From assembly GCF_900142325.1 (NCBI RefSeq), contig NZ_FRAM01000001.1, positions 620,001-684,000 of the forward strand: 64,000 nt of DNA. Direction: 5' to 3'. The position numbers were made by a program, and so were the translations under genes. Each line of letters opens with the position of its first letter. The stretch's first letter is position 1. Shown here piece after piece: positions 7,972-16,331 of this stretch. The notes below the pieces were generated by a model, which saw only the letters and a program-made list of their open reading frames with translations, had not been told where the DNA came from and did not search any database. The DNA comes from Epilithonimonas mollis. Lineage in GTDB: Bacteria; Bacteroidota; Bacteroidia; Flavobacteriales; Weeksellaceae.

Positions 7972-8816
7972 CCCTCCAACAAAAACTCCTTATAATTCCC
8001 CAAAAACTTAACATCTGCACCAATCGCTCTCAGCTCATCAATCGAATTGATATAAAGAACATTATCCCAATCGCCGACAACAGTTACAAAGAAAAAATAA
8101 TTACCCAATTTCGTTTTCAAAGTTCGAGATTCTATTTTGCTAAGATTCATATTTCGCCACGCAAAAACCGATAAAACCTGATGCAAACCTCCGGCGTGAT
8201 CTTCTGGCAAAGTAATCAGAAGCGCTGTTTTTTTTCCGAAACTTTCCATCTCATTTTGATAAGAATTCTCGGTCTTGGAAATGACAATAAAGCGGGTGTG
8301 ATTTTCCTCCACATCGTGGATATTTTCATCGATGACTTTCAAGCCGTAAAGATTCATTGCAAATTTGTTGGCGACTGCGGCTATTTTTCTGTCAGGATTT
8401 TCAGAAACCCGCTTTGCAGCCGCTGCTGTAGAAGCAAAATCTTGCTTTGGCACATCTGGATATTTTTGATTCAGGAAATGAAAACTTTGCGCAAGCGCCT
8501 GCGGATGAGAATAGATTTTCTCAATAGCCAAATTATTTTCCTGATCCGGATGTATCATCAGATGATGTGCAATTGGCATTACAGCTTCTGCTTCAATCTT
8601 GATTTCAGATGTTTGATAAAGATAATCCAAAGTCATAGAAACCGTCCCCTCTATCGAGTTTTCAAGAGGAACAACTGCTTTGTCCACTTCATTGTTTTGA
8701 ACCGCCAAAAAACAATCCAGGATATTAGCCTTTGGAATTAGTTCATCTTTAGGGAATAATTGAGTTGCGGTCAATTGCGTAAAAGAAGCTTCGGGTCCCA
8801 GGAATGCTATTTTCAT
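7968..8816 (-). CDS. pheA: Prephenate dehydratase
   Basis: 282 residues; converts prephenate to phenylpyruvate in phenylalanine synthesis. The PDT domain begins MKIAFLGPEASFT, with VVPLENSIEGTV and the catalytic TRF motif in ENHTRFIVIS (about residue 173-182). A C-terminal ACT domain follows: GGLHQVLSVFAWRNMNLSKI then ESRTLK, the Phe-sensing GALV/ESRP region in variant form. There is no fused chorismate mutase or TyrA domain. A stand-alone gene. Confidence 0.92.
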   Translation of the reverse strand: MKIAFLGPEASFTQLTATQLFPKDELIPKANILDCFLAVQNNEVDKAVVPLENSIEGTVSMTLDYLYQTSEIKIEAEAVMPIAHHLMIHPDQENNLAIEKIYSHPQALAQSFHFLNQKYPDVPKQDFASTAAAAKRVSENPDRKIAAVANKFAMNLYGLKVIDENIHDVEENHTRFIVISKTENSYQNEMESFGKKTALLITLPEDHAGGLHQVLSVFAWRNMNLSKIESRTLKTKLGNYFFFVTVVGDWDNVLYINSIDELRAIGADVKFLGNYKEFLLEG

Positions 8817-8903
8817 GTTGCGAAATTAAAGAATTTTGAACTACAAATCGCAGATTTGACGAAGTCAAAATACACAAAATATAAATGAACAACAAATTAA
8901 ATC

Positions 8904-8978
8904 CTTCGACTCCGCTCAGGATGACAATTGAAAAACTAAAGTTAATTCTCAAAAGTGTCAGGCTGAGCGGAGTCGAAG
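8904..8978. repeat. REP-like 23-bp imperfect palindrome
   Basis: Left arm 8904-8926 (CTTCGACTCCGCTCAG GA TGACA) pairs with right arm 8956-8978 (TGTCA GG CTGAGCGGAGTCGAAG). Only the two-base GA/GG step is mismatched, and the loop is 29 nt. It is GC-rich compared with the surrounding AT-rich DNA. It lies between the pheA start and the 3' end of the DUF2490 gene, so it could act as terminator or transcript stabiliser. Confidence 0.75.
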
Positions 8979-9020
8979 CCCAATTTCTCACTTAAACTTT
9001 TGTGACTTTGTGGGTTTAAC

Positions 9021-9812
9021 CTAATCAACCGTTTTCTTAGAAAAATCAAAGTTAAAATTGGCACTCACGATAAAACCATTGTTGTATTGAAACACATTTT
9101 TACCTTCCACTTCCCTTCCCAACTGCACGATTTGATTCAGATAACCACCTTCCACTCTAATTAAATCATTGAATTTATATCCCAACAAAACGCCGATTCG
9201 GTTTTGGTCAAAGATATTTTCGCCAACATTTTTCCCAAAGCCAATCATCATCTCATCATAAACCGCAACATAAGGTGTTTTGTCAGCAATCGAAGTTCCT
9301 TTCAAAGGCATATGCAGGCGAATCATATAACGCGCCCGGTTCATAAACGGATACTGGTCTTCGGAAGTGAGATTGGCATCAGAATATCTTCCAACCCAAC
9401 GTTGTTCCAACATAAAACGATGCGACAAATCGATTTTTCCAATCTTGTCGGTCACTGTCGCCATTTCATAAATCCTGTGTTCTGTAAAATCTTTTCCCAT
9501 TCCGTTCAATGGGATTTCGCCGTATGGAAAAGTCTCTGCCCAAGCGTAACCTACACGTAATTGCAGGTTTGGATTTGCCTGATAATTGATTCCCAAACGC
9601 AAAAGACTTTGTTGCCAAGTTGTGATATAATCATTTCTTCGCCACTGATATTCGGTATGAATGGAAAATTTTGAATCCAACTTGAAAGTGCCGTTGTAAG
9701 CATACCATCCGATGTTATTATGATTGCTGATTCGGTTTTGTGCGGAAAAAGAATTTGAAATTAAACCAAAGAATAATGCACTGAAGAATAATTTTGTCTT
9801 GGTAAAAACCAT
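9021..9812 (-). CDS. DUF2490 family outer-membrane beta-barrel protein
   Basis: 263 residues. The signal peptide ends near NSFSAQ (residue 24). Alternating amphipathic strands rich in aromatic residues follow (GWYAYNGTFKLDSKFSIHTE; LQLRVGYAWAETFPYG; AHRFMLEQRW-type strand HRFMLEQRWVGRY), ending in NNGFIVSANFNFDF, a terminal barrel strand. This pattern fits DUF2490, predicted porin-like proteins of Bacteroidota. Function unknown. A -7 box lies just upstream. Confidence 0.78.
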   Translation of the reverse strand: MVFTKTKLFFSALFFGLISNSFSAQNRISNHNNIGWYAYNGTFKLDSKFSIHTEYQWRRNDYITTWQQSLLRLGINYQANPNLQLRVGYAWAETFPYGEIPLNGMGKDFTEHRIYEMATVTDKIGKIDLSHRFMLEQRWVGRYSDANLTSEDQYPFMNRARYMIRLHMPLKGTSIADKTPYVAVYDEMMIGFGKNVGENIFDQNRIGVLLGYKFNDLIRVEGGYLNQIVQLGREVEGKNVFQYNNGFIVSANFNFDFSKKTVD

Positions 9813-9834
9813 ATTGAAATGTTATCGATTTCTA

Positions 9835-9842
9835 CAAAACTA
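9835..9842 (-). promoter_or_regulatory. -7 promoter box of the DUF2490 gene
   Basis: Minus strand TAGTTTTG, a TAnnTTTG match 23 nt upstream of the start at 9812. Confidence 0.45.
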
Positions 9843-9957
9843 ACGATTCAGAAAGGGAAAAGCAAATTGGTTAAGCTACAATTAGTTTTAACGAAAAGGA
9901 CAAAAATTTAAAGTGAAACTTATATTTTAACACACAAGATTTTAACTTCGTTAAAAT

Positions 9958-10401
9958 TTAATTAGTTTCTATGCTGATGGCTGGAACTTTATAATTATTG
10001 AATTTCTTATCAGGCTGCAGAATTCTGGCTCTTTTTAATAATTCTTCTGCAATCAGAATCGATTCGTTGTGAACTTCGATATCATTCAGAAAAAATCTGG
10101 ATTCTAAGGTGAGATTTAATTTTTTCTTAGCTTCGGAAACCGTGACTTTTTCTAGGTTCAGAGGTTTTTTCATATTAATATTAATCAAACCGTTTTTCAC
10201 AAGGTCGTCATATTGTTCGATTTGTGAAGACGGCGATTTGTAAACCTGAATACTTTCAATATCTTCCGGATTGAAACTGTGAAGTAAAACATTTGAAACA
10301 ATCACGTTATCAACAATATATATGGGATTAGTCTCAGATTTCTGAGCGAAGGAAAATTGGACGCAAAACAGAACTGAGAAAACAAGAATCAGCTTTTTCA
10401 T
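9958..10401 (-). CDS. Small secreted TonB-plug-like protein
   Basis: 147 residues. The signal peptide ends near FSFAQK (residue 20). The core NPIYIVDNVIVSNVLLHSFN then PEDIESIQVYKSP is the strand-helix-strand of a TonB-dependent receptor plug (compare V-D-G...IESI-V-K). GLININMKKP is the plug's closing strand. There is no barrel. Similar in design to the protein at 6186-6737. It may be a stand-alone plug-like domain; function unknown. Confidence 0.7.
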   Translation of the reverse strand: MKKLILVFSVLFCVQFSFAQKSETNPIYIVDNVIVSNVLLHSFNPEDIESIQVYKSPSSQIEQYDDLVKNGLININMKKPLNLEKVTVSEAKKKLNLTLESRFFLNDIEVHNESILIAEELLKRARILQPDKKFNNYKVPAISIETN

Positions 10402-10435
10402 AAAATTTAGATTTAATTTAAAATTAAATAATCAG

Positions 10436-10443
10436 CAAAAATA
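10436..10443 (-). promoter_or_regulatory. -7 promoter box of the plug-like gene
   Basis: Minus strand TATTTTTG, a TAnnTTTG match about 35 nt upstream of the start at 10401. Confidence 0.4.
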
Positions 10444-10531
10444 AATTATTTATCGTTGATTTCTAGATTTAGCAAATCATCAAAAATCTGCCCAATTTGC
10501 GAAATCTGCGTGAAATTTTCTTTTTCAAATT

Positions 10532-11602
10532 CTAATTGGCGTCACCTTTTTCCATGCCTTTTTCGATTTTTTCCTCCACCTCAGCTTCTTCTTCCTCAGA
10601 AATATCGAATTGGTCTTCCTTGTCCTCATTTCTGATAACAAGGGAAATCCAGATCGGAAAATGATCAGAGTCAACAGAGTCCATCACCTTCATATCGACC
10701 AACCGGAAATGCGGGCTTACGAAAAAGTGGTCAAGCGGCCAACGCAGAAACCAATATTTGGCATGGAAAGTATTGAACATTCCACGTCCACGTCGCGGGT
10801 CAAGCATTCCGCTGGATTTTAGAAATAATTTGGTCGTTCTGGACCAGGCGACGTCATTCAGATCTCCAAAAACAATGGCAGGTTTTCCAAATTCTTCTGC
10901 TTTTTCTCCAACTAATAAAATCTCCGCATCGCGTTCTGTACTTTCAGGATTTTCCTGCGGAACCGGCGGAGTTGGATGAATTCCGAACAATCTTACAATC
11001 TGATCATTATATTCCAAATCAGCAACAATAGACGGAATATCATCATCAATCAGATAATTGATCTCATAATTTTTAACAGGAAAATGGCTGTAAAACAAAA
11101 GTCCATACGTGTTGTCCAAAGGTACTTCGATTCTGTATTCGTAATCTTTGGTAACAGCTTCGAGTGATTTTTTCCATTCTTCATCGGTTTCCAAAAAGAA
11201 CAAAACAGAAGGATTTTCTTTTTTTACCAGATCAATCAATTTATAATAATTCCGGTTGTGCTGGTAAACATTACAAACGAGAATATCCAGAACTTTTTCC
11301 TCGGGATCTGGCGCTGCTTTATCAATCATTGTCTTTCCAAAATCAGTGTACGGAATAATGATGTAAAACAAATATGCCGCACAGACAGCTTCAACAGAAA
11401 GAATTATATATTCATAAACATTAGGATTTTCGAAAATGAAAAACCAAGCGAAAATCAGAATCAAAAGGATAATAAACTTCTGAAATCTGGGATAATCGAA
11501 AACCCTGAAAGTCCAGTAAGAATTCCTGATGGCCGGAATCAGTATCGATAAAATCGATAAAACGGAAAAAAACCAATATAAGCAATGGGTTACACTTTCC
11601 AT
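10532..11602 (-). CDS. Membrane-anchored endonuclease/exonuclease/phosphatase family protein
   Basis: 356 residues. Three N-terminal membrane helices (about 8-25, 40-60, 65-88) are followed by an EEP domain from about 105. Its core motifs are VCNVYQHN, FLETDEEW (catalytic Glu), GIHPTP, FGDLNDVAWS (Asp/Asn) and the final SDHFPI (His). The acidic tail is EEEEAEVEEKIEKGMEKG. The substrate (nucleic acid, phospholipid or other phosphodiester) is unknown. It is 6 nt from the GNAT gene upstream, so probably co-transcribed. Confidence 0.8.
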   Translation of the reverse strand: MESVTHCLYWFFSVLSILSILIPAIRNSYWTFRVFDYPRFQKFIILLILIFAWFFIFENPNVYEYIILSVEAVCAAYLFYIIIPYTDFGKTMIDKAAPDPEEKVLDILVCNVYQHNRNYYKLIDLVKKENPSVLFFLETDEEWKKSLEAVTKDYEYRIEVPLDNTYGLLFYSHFPVKNYEINYLIDDDIPSIVADLEYNDQIVRLFGIHPTPPVPQENPESTERDAEILLVGEKAEEFGKPAIVFGDLNDVAWSRTTKLFLKSSGMLDPRRGRGMFNTFHAKYWFLRWPLDHFFVSPHFRLVDMKVMDSVDSDHFPIWISLVIRNEDKEDQFDISEEEEAEVEEKIEKGMEKGDAN

Positions 11603-11608
11603 TTCCCG

Positions 11609-12106
11609 CTAATCTTTTATGGTTTTTCCAAGGATAATAAGGCTTCTTTTTTCGGCATCAAGTTCAGCGATATTTTTGAGATTTCCCCACAATTCAAAAC
11701 CAAATTTCTCGAATAATGTCAAACTTGGAAGGTTATGAGAAAAGATGAAAGCCAGAAGATTTTCGATCCCCAAACCCGGACATTTTTCTATGGATAATTC
11801 CAGAATCTGTTTACCAAAACCTTTGTCACGGAATTTTTCATCGATATAAATACTGATTTCAGCGGTTTTCTGATAAGCCGGTCTTCCGTAGAAATCCTGG
11901 AAACTGACCCAGCCAATCGTGTTTTTTTGATAATCTTCTACTACCCAAAGCGGACGAAATCTTGAATTATGCTGATGAAACCAGTTGAGTTTGCTCTCTA
12001 CAGAAACAGGTTCCAGATCAGCCGTAACCAAGCGTGATGCGACCGTAGAATTGTAAATTTCCACAATCTTCGGAAGGTCAACTAAAGTCGCATCACGAAA
12101 AGTCAT
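11609..12106 (-). CDS. GNAT-family N-acetyltransferase
   Basis: 165 residues from the ATG at 12106 (MTFRDATLVDLPKIVEIYNS). An in-frame extension upstream to 12181 has no family similarity and runs through a low-complexity TTGATTTG stretch, so the shorter start is used. The acetyl-CoA loop is visible as RDKGFGKQILELSI, preceded by the strand AEISIYIDEKF. Closest in style to phosphinothricin/bar-type acetyltransferases; substrate unproven. Leads into the EEP gene with a 6-nt gap. Confidence 0.82.
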   Translation of the reverse strand: MTFRDATLVDLPKIVEIYNSTVASRLVTADLEPVSVESKLNWFHQHNSRFRPLWVVEDYQKNTIGWVSFQDFYGRPAYQKTAEISIYIDEKFRDKGFGKQILELSIEKCPGLGIENLLAFIFSHNLPSLTLFEKFGFELWGNLKNIAELDAEKRSLIILGKTIKD

Positions 12107-12190
12107 TTTTTTATGTGTTGATTTGTTAATTTGTTGATTTGCTAAATCGTAAAGATAAAAAACGATTCTACAAATCAACAACTCTAGGAT

Positions 12191-13342
12191 TTAACTAATT
12201 GAGTTGAATGCTTGTTCCAGATCAGCAATCAAATCTTCTGCATCTTCGATTCCTACGCTAAGTCTTACCAAATCATCCGTAATTCCGAGAACCGCTCTTT
12301 TATCCTCAGGGATTGAAGCGTGTGTCATCATTGCAGGAAGATTTGCCAACGATTCTACGCCGCCCAAAGATTCTGCCAAAGTGAAAACTTTTACATTTTC
12401 CAGGAATCTGACTGCATCTTCTTTTTTTCCGGATTTGAAAGTGAAAGAAACCATTCCGCCAAATTCCGTCATTTGTCTTGTTGCTAAATCGTATTGCGGA
12501 TGAGATGATAATCCCGGATAGAAAATCTTATCAACTAAAGTGTGATTCTCAAGATATTTAGCAATCTCGAAACCGTTGTCCGAATGTCTTTGCATCCTCA
12601 ATGCCAAAGTTTTGATACCTCTCAACACCAGATAAGAATCGTGAGGACCCAAAATCCCGCCACTCGCAAACTGGATGAAATGTAATTTTTCGCCTAATTC
12701 CGCATCTTTTGCAATCAAAGCGCCGGCAATCACATCAGAATGTCCGCCTAAATATTTAGTTGCAGAATGCATCACAATATCAGCTCCCAAATCCAAAGGT
12801 TTCTGAATATAAGGAGTTGCAAATGTGTTATCAACCGCTACCAAAATACCTCTGTCTTTCACAGCATCAGCAACCATTTTGATGTCCACCAGTTTCATCA
12901 ATGGATTAGTTGGTGTTTCAAGCCATATAAGTTTGGTTTTATTGGTAATAACATTCTCCAACTCTTCAACATTATCAAAACCAATGAATGTAAATTTCAA
13001 CTGATATTTTTCGAATAATCTGGTGAACATTCTGTAAGAACCGCCATAAAGATCGTCCACAGCTATTACTTCATCGCCAGGACTAAGCAATTTCAAAACA
13101 CAATCAATCGCAGCCAAACCAGAACCGAAAGCTAAACCTCTCGCTCCGTTTTCGATGCTTGCCAAAGAATCTTCCAACGCCTGTCTTGTAGGATTTGCGC
13201 CTCTTGAATATTCGTAGCCGGAAAGCAATTGTCCCGGGCTTTTTTGTGCAAATGTTGATGTTAAAAATACAGGAACATTTACCGCTCCGGTTGCTGGTTC
13301 GTGGTGTTGCCCACCATGTATCACTTTTGTATTGAATTTCAT
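12191..13342 (-). CDS. Cystathionine gamma-synthase / trans-sulfuration PLP enzyme
   Basis: 383 residues of the Cys/Met metabolism PLP family. Visible motifs are YSRGANPTR (phosphate-site Tyr/Arg), GSGLAAID, the aromatic stacking YGGSYR, VDNTFATPY and the PLP lysine in MHSATKYLGGHSDVIAG (SATKY). The C-terminus has AESLGGVESLANLPAMMTHA, typical of metB/metC-type proteins. It acts in methionine synthesis or cysteine/methionine interconversion. Synthase and lyase forms cannot be separated by eye. Confidence 0.85.
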   Translation of the reverse strand: MKFNTKVIHGGQHHEPATGAVNVPVFLTSTFAQKSPGQLLSGYEYSRGANPTRQALEDSLASIENGARGLAFGSGLAAIDCVLKLLSPGDEVIAVDDLYGGSYRMFTRLFEKYQLKFTFIGFDNVEELENVITNKTKLIWLETPTNPLMKLVDIKMVADAVKDRGILVAVDNTFATPYIQKPLDLGADIVMHSATKYLGGHSDVIAGALIAKDAELGEKLHFIQFASGGILGPHDSYLVLRGIKTLALRMQRHSDNGFEIAKYLENHTLVDKIFYPGLSSHPQYDLATRQMTEFGGMVSFTFKSGKKEDAVRFLENVKVFTLAESLGGVESLANLPAMMTHASIPEDKRAVLGITDDLVRLSVGIEDAEDLIADLEQAFNSIS

Positions 13343-13365
13343 ATTTTTTAATTTTGTTAAAAGTT

Positions 13366-13409
13366 AAAAGTAAGACGTCAGATGGAAAAGCTTCTGACTT
13401 CTCACTTTT
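13366..13409 (-). terminator. Hairpin downstream of gldC
   Basis: Imperfect inverted repeat AAAAGTAAGACGTCAGA / TCTGACTTCTCACTTTT, 17-nt arms with two mismatches and a 10-nt loop. It lies just after the gldC stop at 13425 and probably ends that transcript before the PLP-enzyme gene. Confidence 0.5.
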
Positions 13410-13424
13410 TACATATTACCGTTA

Positions 13425-13751
13425 TCACATTTTAATAGCCGACTTCACAGCAAATTCTTCTGCAATTTCACCGATCCAATCTGCCACATCGTCCTCACTT
13501 GTAGCTCTTTGGTAAGTATGTCCTAAAGAAACAAAAATCTGGTGGAAAAATCTCTTCATTTCGTCCACAGGCATATCCTTTGTCCACAGGTCGATTCTAA
13601 GCGCTTCCATAGCTTTGCTGTCCCAAACGGAGATCATTGCTGCTTTAGTTTCCTGTCTCTTGATACCACCATCTTCGGCTTTCCAAAACATTTTCTCCGG
13701 AACGTGATTATCGTCCAGTTCTACGTCTATAACTATTTTTGATTTTTTCAT
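13425..13751 (-). CDS. gldC: Gliding motility protein GldC
   Basis: 108 residues from the ATG at 13751 (MKKSKIVIDVELDDNHVPEK). An in-frame upstream Met adds 13 unrelated residues and is not favoured. The small cytosolic protein contains MFWKAEDGG, DLWTKDMPVDEMKRFF and DWIGEIAEEF, recognisable as GldC. In Flavobacterium, gldC sits beside gldB and improves gliding efficiency. Here it follows gldB on the same strand with a 134-nt gap. Its role with T9SS is family knowledge, not shown by sequence. Confidence 0.85.
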   Translation of the reverse strand: MKKSKIVIDVELDDNHVPEKMFWKAEDGGIKRQETKAAMISVWDSKAMEALRIDLWTKDMPVDEMKRFFHQIFVSLGHTYQRATSEDDVADWIGEIAEEFAVKSAIKM

Positions 13752-13885
13752 TGATGTTATTCTTAATATTATATTCTTTATTGAACACAAAGTCCGTTAA
13801 GATTTTATTGATAAGTTTCACAAATGCGTCAAAGTTTAATTAAGATTTTTAATTCTTAAACTCAAAACGCTTTTACTGACCAACC

Positions 13886-14869
13886 CTATTTCGGTCTATA
13901 TTCTGAGCTGTTGAAAATTTCTGTGGCATTTTTTTTCAAAAAGACCTGAAGTTTTTCTTCCGGATGAGCTTTCAAATAATGTTTACAGATTTGCCAACCT
14001 GTCCATATGGCAATCTGCGGCGAACTTTCACGATCTACTTCTGTATAGAACTTTGAAAATGGGCCAGGCGTGATGAAACGTTCTGCCAGATTTGGATCTG
14101 GGCTGAACAACAAATCGTTTTCCACAAAATAATTCCAGATATTCGCTTCGTTGGCAACAGCCCATTGGTATTGCTCTTTGGTATAATTTATTTTCAGATA
14201 ATCGGAAACTTTTGGTAAAAAAGCATCCTGAAGAATCTGAATTTTACCCTGATAGATCATTTGATCCAGGAATTTTTGCTGATCCATCTGCGCAGGAACG
14301 AGTATGGCTGCAAAAAAAGCAGAAATCTTCGGAACCAGATTATCGGGATTCATTGATTTCTGAACATAAAAGTCAAGCCCTTTATAATTCTTATTGCCAT
14401 CTCCCATAAAACCTGTAACATCCACGAAAAGCATATTTTCATCTTCTCTCAGAAATATCGGATCGGTAATACTCTGCGGATCGACAACGGATGAATACAA
14501 ATAAATATGAGGCGGAACGAACTTTGGAAAATAATTTTTGATGTGTGAAAAAAGATCGACTAAATCCTTGTTCAGTTTTATTTTATCAATCCCGGAAATC
14601 GCTTCTTTATAAACACGGACTTCCATCGTATCTTTCCTTCTTTCACCATACTCAGAATCGGGAACTGAACCCTGAAACCAAGGATATTTTCCTTTGAAAT
14701 CGTCCAAACTTACTGAAGGATTATAGAATTCGCCTGACAAATCTGTGACGTTTACATTCTTAAAAGGATTTTTAATTTCGACGTTCCATTGGTTTGTATT
14801 TTCCTTTTTGCAAGCTGATAAACTGGAAACAATTATGGCAGAAAAAGAGATATATCGGAAAAACTTCAT
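13886..14869 (-). CDS. gldB: Gliding motility lipoprotein GldB
   Basis: 327 residues from the ATG at 14869 (MKFFRYISFSAIIV). The lipobox LSAC lies near residue 19, so it is anchored as a lipoprotein. The body contains YLYSSVVDPQSITDP, LFVDVTGFMGD, LDFYVQKSMNP and WTGWQICKHYLKAHPE, matching GldB. GldB is needed for gliding and supports T9SS function in Flavobacterium. Many Chryseobacterium-type bacteria keep gld genes without visible gliding. It heads the gldB-gldC unit. Confidence 0.88.
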   Translation of the reverse strand: MKFFRYISFSAIIVSSLSACKKENTNQWNVEIKNPFKNVNVTDLSGEFYNPSVSLDDFKGKYPWFQGSVPDSEYGERRKDTMEVRVYKEAISGIDKIKLNKDLVDLFSHIKNYFPKFVPPHIYLYSSVVDPQSITDPIFLREDENMLFVDVTGFMGDGNKNYKGLDFYVQKSMNPDNLVPKISAFFAAILVPAQMDQQKFLDQMIYQGKIQILQDAFLPKVSDYLKINYTKEQYQWAVANEANIWNYFVENDLLFSPDPNLAERFITPGPFSKFYTEVDRESSPQIAIWTGWQICKHYLKAHPEEKLQVFLKKNATEIFNSSEYRPK

Positions 14870-14896
14870 TATTTTTACATTAAGATTCTCGAAAAG

Positions 14897-14904
14897 CAAA
14901 AATA
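14897..14904 (-). promoter_or_regulatory. -7 promoter box of gldB
   Basis: Minus strand TATTTTTG, a TAnnTTTG match about 28 nt upstream of the gldB start. It sits in the short gap to the divergent GNAT gene at 14916. Confidence 0.5.
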
Positions 14905-14915
14905 CAACTTAATAG

Positions 14916-15446
14916 ATGAAGCTACCAATATTTACAGAAAGATTAATTTTAAGAAAACTGAAAGAAGATGATGTTGATAACATTTTCCTATTGGACAGCA
15001 ATCCTGAGGTGATGAAATATGTTGGAGTCCCACCTTTAACTCACAAAGAAGAATCCGCAAAAATGCTTGAGAACATCATCAATCAATACGAAAAAAACGG
15101 AACAGCTAGACTGGCTGTCATAGAAAAAGAAAGCAATCGATTTATCGGCTGGAGCGGAATCAAACTATTAACGGATGAAGTCAACGGCTTCAAAAATATT
15201 TATGAATTAGGCTACAGGTTTCTTCCCGAATTCTGGGGAAAAGGTTATGCTACAGAAGCTGCCTTGGCATCTTTAGATTTAGGATTTAATCAATTGAATG
15301 CTGAAAAAATCTATGCTTATGCCGATATTAATAATCAATCTTCTAATCATATTCTTACAAAATTAGGTTTTGAAAACAAAGGAACTTTTATTGACGAAGG
15401 CGACAATTGTTATTGGTACGAATTAGAAAAAAATAATAGAAAATAA
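14916..15446 (+). CDS. RimJ/RimL-type GNAT acetyltransferase
   Basis: 176 residues. It begins MKLPIFTERLILRKLKEDDV, the usual TERL-LR opening of ribosomal-protein-type acetyltransferases. It contains ELGYRFLPEFWGKGYATEAA (acetyl-CoA loop) and NHILTKLGFENKG near the end. It could acetylate a protein N-terminus or a small amine; substrate unknown. It is 5 nt upstream of nadE and probably co-transcribed. Confidence 0.85.
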   Translation: MKLPIFTERLILRKLKEDDVDNIFLLDSNPEVMKYVGVPPLTHKEESAKMLENIINQYEKNGTARLAVIEKESNRFIGWSGIKLLTDEVNGFKNIYELGYRFLPEFWGKGYATEAALASLDLGFNQLNAEKIYAYADINNQSSNHILTKLGFENKGTFIDEGDNCYWYELEKNNRK

Positions 15447-15451
15447 GAATA

Positions 15452-16243
15452 ATGCAGACACAAAAAGTAATCGATCATATTGTCAACTGGTTAAAGAATT
15501 ATGCAATAAAAGCCAACTCAAAAGGTTTTGTAGTAGGCGTTTCCGGAGGAATTGATTCTGCTGTGGTTTCTACCTTAGCAGCAAAAACAGGTTTGAAAAC
15601 ATTGGTTTTAGAGATGCCGATTCGTCAAAAAGCCGATCAGGTAGACAGAGCGCAGGATCACATTGATTTTTTGAAAACCAACTTTCCGAATGTAGAGGGT
15701 TTCCGTGTTGATCTGACGCCGACTTTTGAAAGTTTCGAAAAAACAACGGAAGGTTATCAAGATAATTCACTTAATAAAAATCTGGCTGAAGCCAATACAA
15801 GATCAAGACTGAGAATGGTAACGCTTTACTATTATGGACAGATCAATGGACTTTTAGTCACCGGAACCGGAAATAAAGTTGAAGATTTTGGCGTCGGATT
15901 TTTCACAAAATATGGTGACGGCGGTGTTGATATCTCCCCGATTGCTGACCTTTATAAAACGCAGGTGTATGAAATTGCTAAGGAATTAGGAATTCTGGAA
16001 AGCATCCAGATCGCAAAACCAACGGACGGACTTTGGGAAGTGGAAAGAACGGATGAAGACCAAATCGGCGCAACATATCCGGAATTGGAATGGGCAATGG
16101 AACAGCAGGCAGCCGGAAGAACCGAAGCTGATTTCGAAGGCAGGCAAAAAGAAGTGATGACTATCTACTTGAGATTTAACCGAGCAACTCAGCATAAGAT
16201 GAATCCGATTCCAGTTTGTGAGATTCCGCAAGAATTGAAATAA
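15452..16243 (+). CDS. nadE: NH3-dependent NAD(+) synthetase
   Basis: 263 residues; converts deamido-NAD to NAD using ATP and ammonia. The ATP-pyrophosphatase P-loop is GVSGGIDSAVVS (residues about 28-39). Further motifs are NTRSRLRMVTLYY, VTGTGNKVEDFGVGFFTKYG and DISPIADLYKTQV. There is no N-terminal nitrilase domain, so it is the short ammonia-dependent form. It follows the GNAT gene by 5 nt. Confidence 0.92.
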   Translation: MQTQKVIDHIVNWLKNYAIKANSKGFVVGVSGGIDSAVVSTLAAKTGLKTLVLEMPIRQKADQVDRAQDHIDFLKTNFPNVEGFRVDLTPTFESFEKTTEGYQDNSLNKNLAEANTRSRLRMVTLYYYGQINGLLVTGTGNKVEDFGVGFFTKYGDGGVDISPIADLYKTQVYEIAKELGILESIQIAKPTDGLWEVERTDEDQIGATYPELEWAMEQQAAGRTEADFEGRQKEVMTIYLRFNRATQHKMNPIPVCEIPQELK

Positions 16244-16331
16244 TTTTTAAAATAACAAACAGTTTCTTTACGCAGATCAAGCCGATTTGTCAAATCAGCG
16301 AGAAATTCCAAATCACATCAATCAAAATTAT

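Noticed and set aside
8749-8991. Frame upstream of pheA
   Set aside because: Overlaps the pheA start and the palindromic repeat; shadow frame.
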